In this document: piece after piece, positions 63,854-64,000 of the stretch
How the letters are laid out: each line of letters begins with the position of its first letter
Numbering within the stretch: the first letter of the stretch is position 1
From: Neobacillus pocheonensis
GTDB lineage: Bacteria; Bacillota; Bacilli; Bacillales; Cytobacillaceae
Direction: 5' to 3'
Assembly (NCBI GenBank): GCA_023702235.1
Contig: JAMQCR010000002.1
Coordinates: 620,001-684,000, forward strand
Length of the DNA stretch: 64,000 nt
Notes under the pieces: generated by a model
What the model saw: the letters and a program-made list of their open reading frames with translations, nothing else
What the model was told of the DNA's origin: nothing
Databases searched by the model: none
Position numbers and translations under genes: made by a program

Positions 63854-64000
63854 TGTTTTATTTTGTTTTTGCACCTTAAAACCGAACCCGTTAGTAAAAA
63901 ACCCGACGCTTTTTTCTTTGAATATCTCAGAAAGGGGGGGGAGTTTTTATTGATCAACATACTATTCGTATAATATGAATTTTACGAATTACAGGAAATG

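Larger units (their letters stand above)
63438..63915. mobile_element. 0.48-kb segment bounded by inverted repeats
   Basis: 63438-63490 and 63861-63915 are inverted copies sharing TTTTGCACC, AAAA and CGAACCCGTTAG, about 75 percent alike over 52 bp. Inside are two terminators and a decayed frame. It may be a MITE-like element or a solo pair of transposon ends. It is unrelated to the Tn3-type repeats at 44114. Confidence 0.4.

Noticed and set aside
1..64000. CRISPR array or rRNA genes
   Set aside because: No regularly spaced short repeats with unique spacers and no rRNA-like sequence were seen on either strand.
63900..64000. A new gene starting after AAAGGGGGGG at 63943
   Set aside because: The TTG that follows opens only eight codons before TAA; the window ends too soon to judge.

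Overview
The window looks like chromosome (with plasmid-like insertions) of a low-GC, spore-forming member of the Bacillaceae. Reasons: purine-rich Shine-Dalgarno sites before almost every gene, frequent TTG/GTG starts, spore-type genes (a GerPF-like protein, a GerAB remnant, DUF3231, two Spo0E-like phosphatases, a SinI-like anti-repressor), a B. subtilis-like HutH, a YthA-type cytochrome bd and a SwrC-type RND pump. The species cannot be named from the sequence.

Layout. 0.3-2.4 kb: a LysR regulator divergent from a YeiH-type exporter. 3.1-9.8 kb: a sulfide/persulfide gene set (TauE exporter, SQR-like flavoprotein, CstB-like persulfide dioxygenase-rhodanese, PatB-like C-S lyase) with two sigma-54 promoters and its own sigma-54 activator. 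10-12.4 kb: degenerate repeats, an IS110 remnant and a CBO0543 membrane protein. 12.7-18.8 kb: spore-associated small genes inside repeat-rich DNA, including a 1,000-bp segment bounded by inverted repeats. 19.2-24.9 kb: hutH, small sporulation-type ORFs, HutD and a LysP-like permease. 25-28.4 kb: a serine resolvase, a tRNA-like fragment, and an MFS pump with its divergent TetR regulator. 28.9-30.9 kb: Spo0E, SinI, AI-2E exporter family. 31.1-33 kb: gene fragments (methyltransferase, HU, resolvase with a res-like site, GerAB). 33-41.4 kb: alanine symporter, TnpI/Xer-like recombinase, cydAB, Rieske oxygenase, CMD protein. 42.4-44.1 kb: ArdC-type antirestriction protein and small genes. 44.1-49.2 kb: a segment bounded by 38-bp Tn3-type terminal repeats that carries an RND efflux pump plus remnants of its TetR regulator, an IS1182 and tnpA. 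49.4-54.8 kb: PepSY protein, HAD, aldo-keto reductase, SDR and broken pfpI/nagA/nagB. 55-59.2 kb: integrase, HTH protein, and a second, deleted copy of the 35-kb recombinase. 59.5-63.2 kb: an AT-rich nuclease-STAND-like gene, the best candidate for an undescribed defence system.

How the genes work together. The sulfide block forms a coherent detoxification route: PatB-like lyase can release sulfide, SQR oxidises it to persulfide, CstB oxidises persulfide to sulfite/thiosulfate, and TauE exports the product, apparently under a sigma-54 activator instead of the CstR repressor known from staphylococci. Much of the rest is accessory DNA: pieces of Tn3, IS110, IS1182 and IS3 elements, five recombinases or fragments of them, and many truncated genes. 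At least ten otherwise conserved genes are split by single-base indels in short homopolymers. That pattern may reflect sequencing error rather than true loss, and it is flagged gene by gene. True nonsense changes also occur (L,D-transpeptidase, nagB, IS110), so both processes are probably present.
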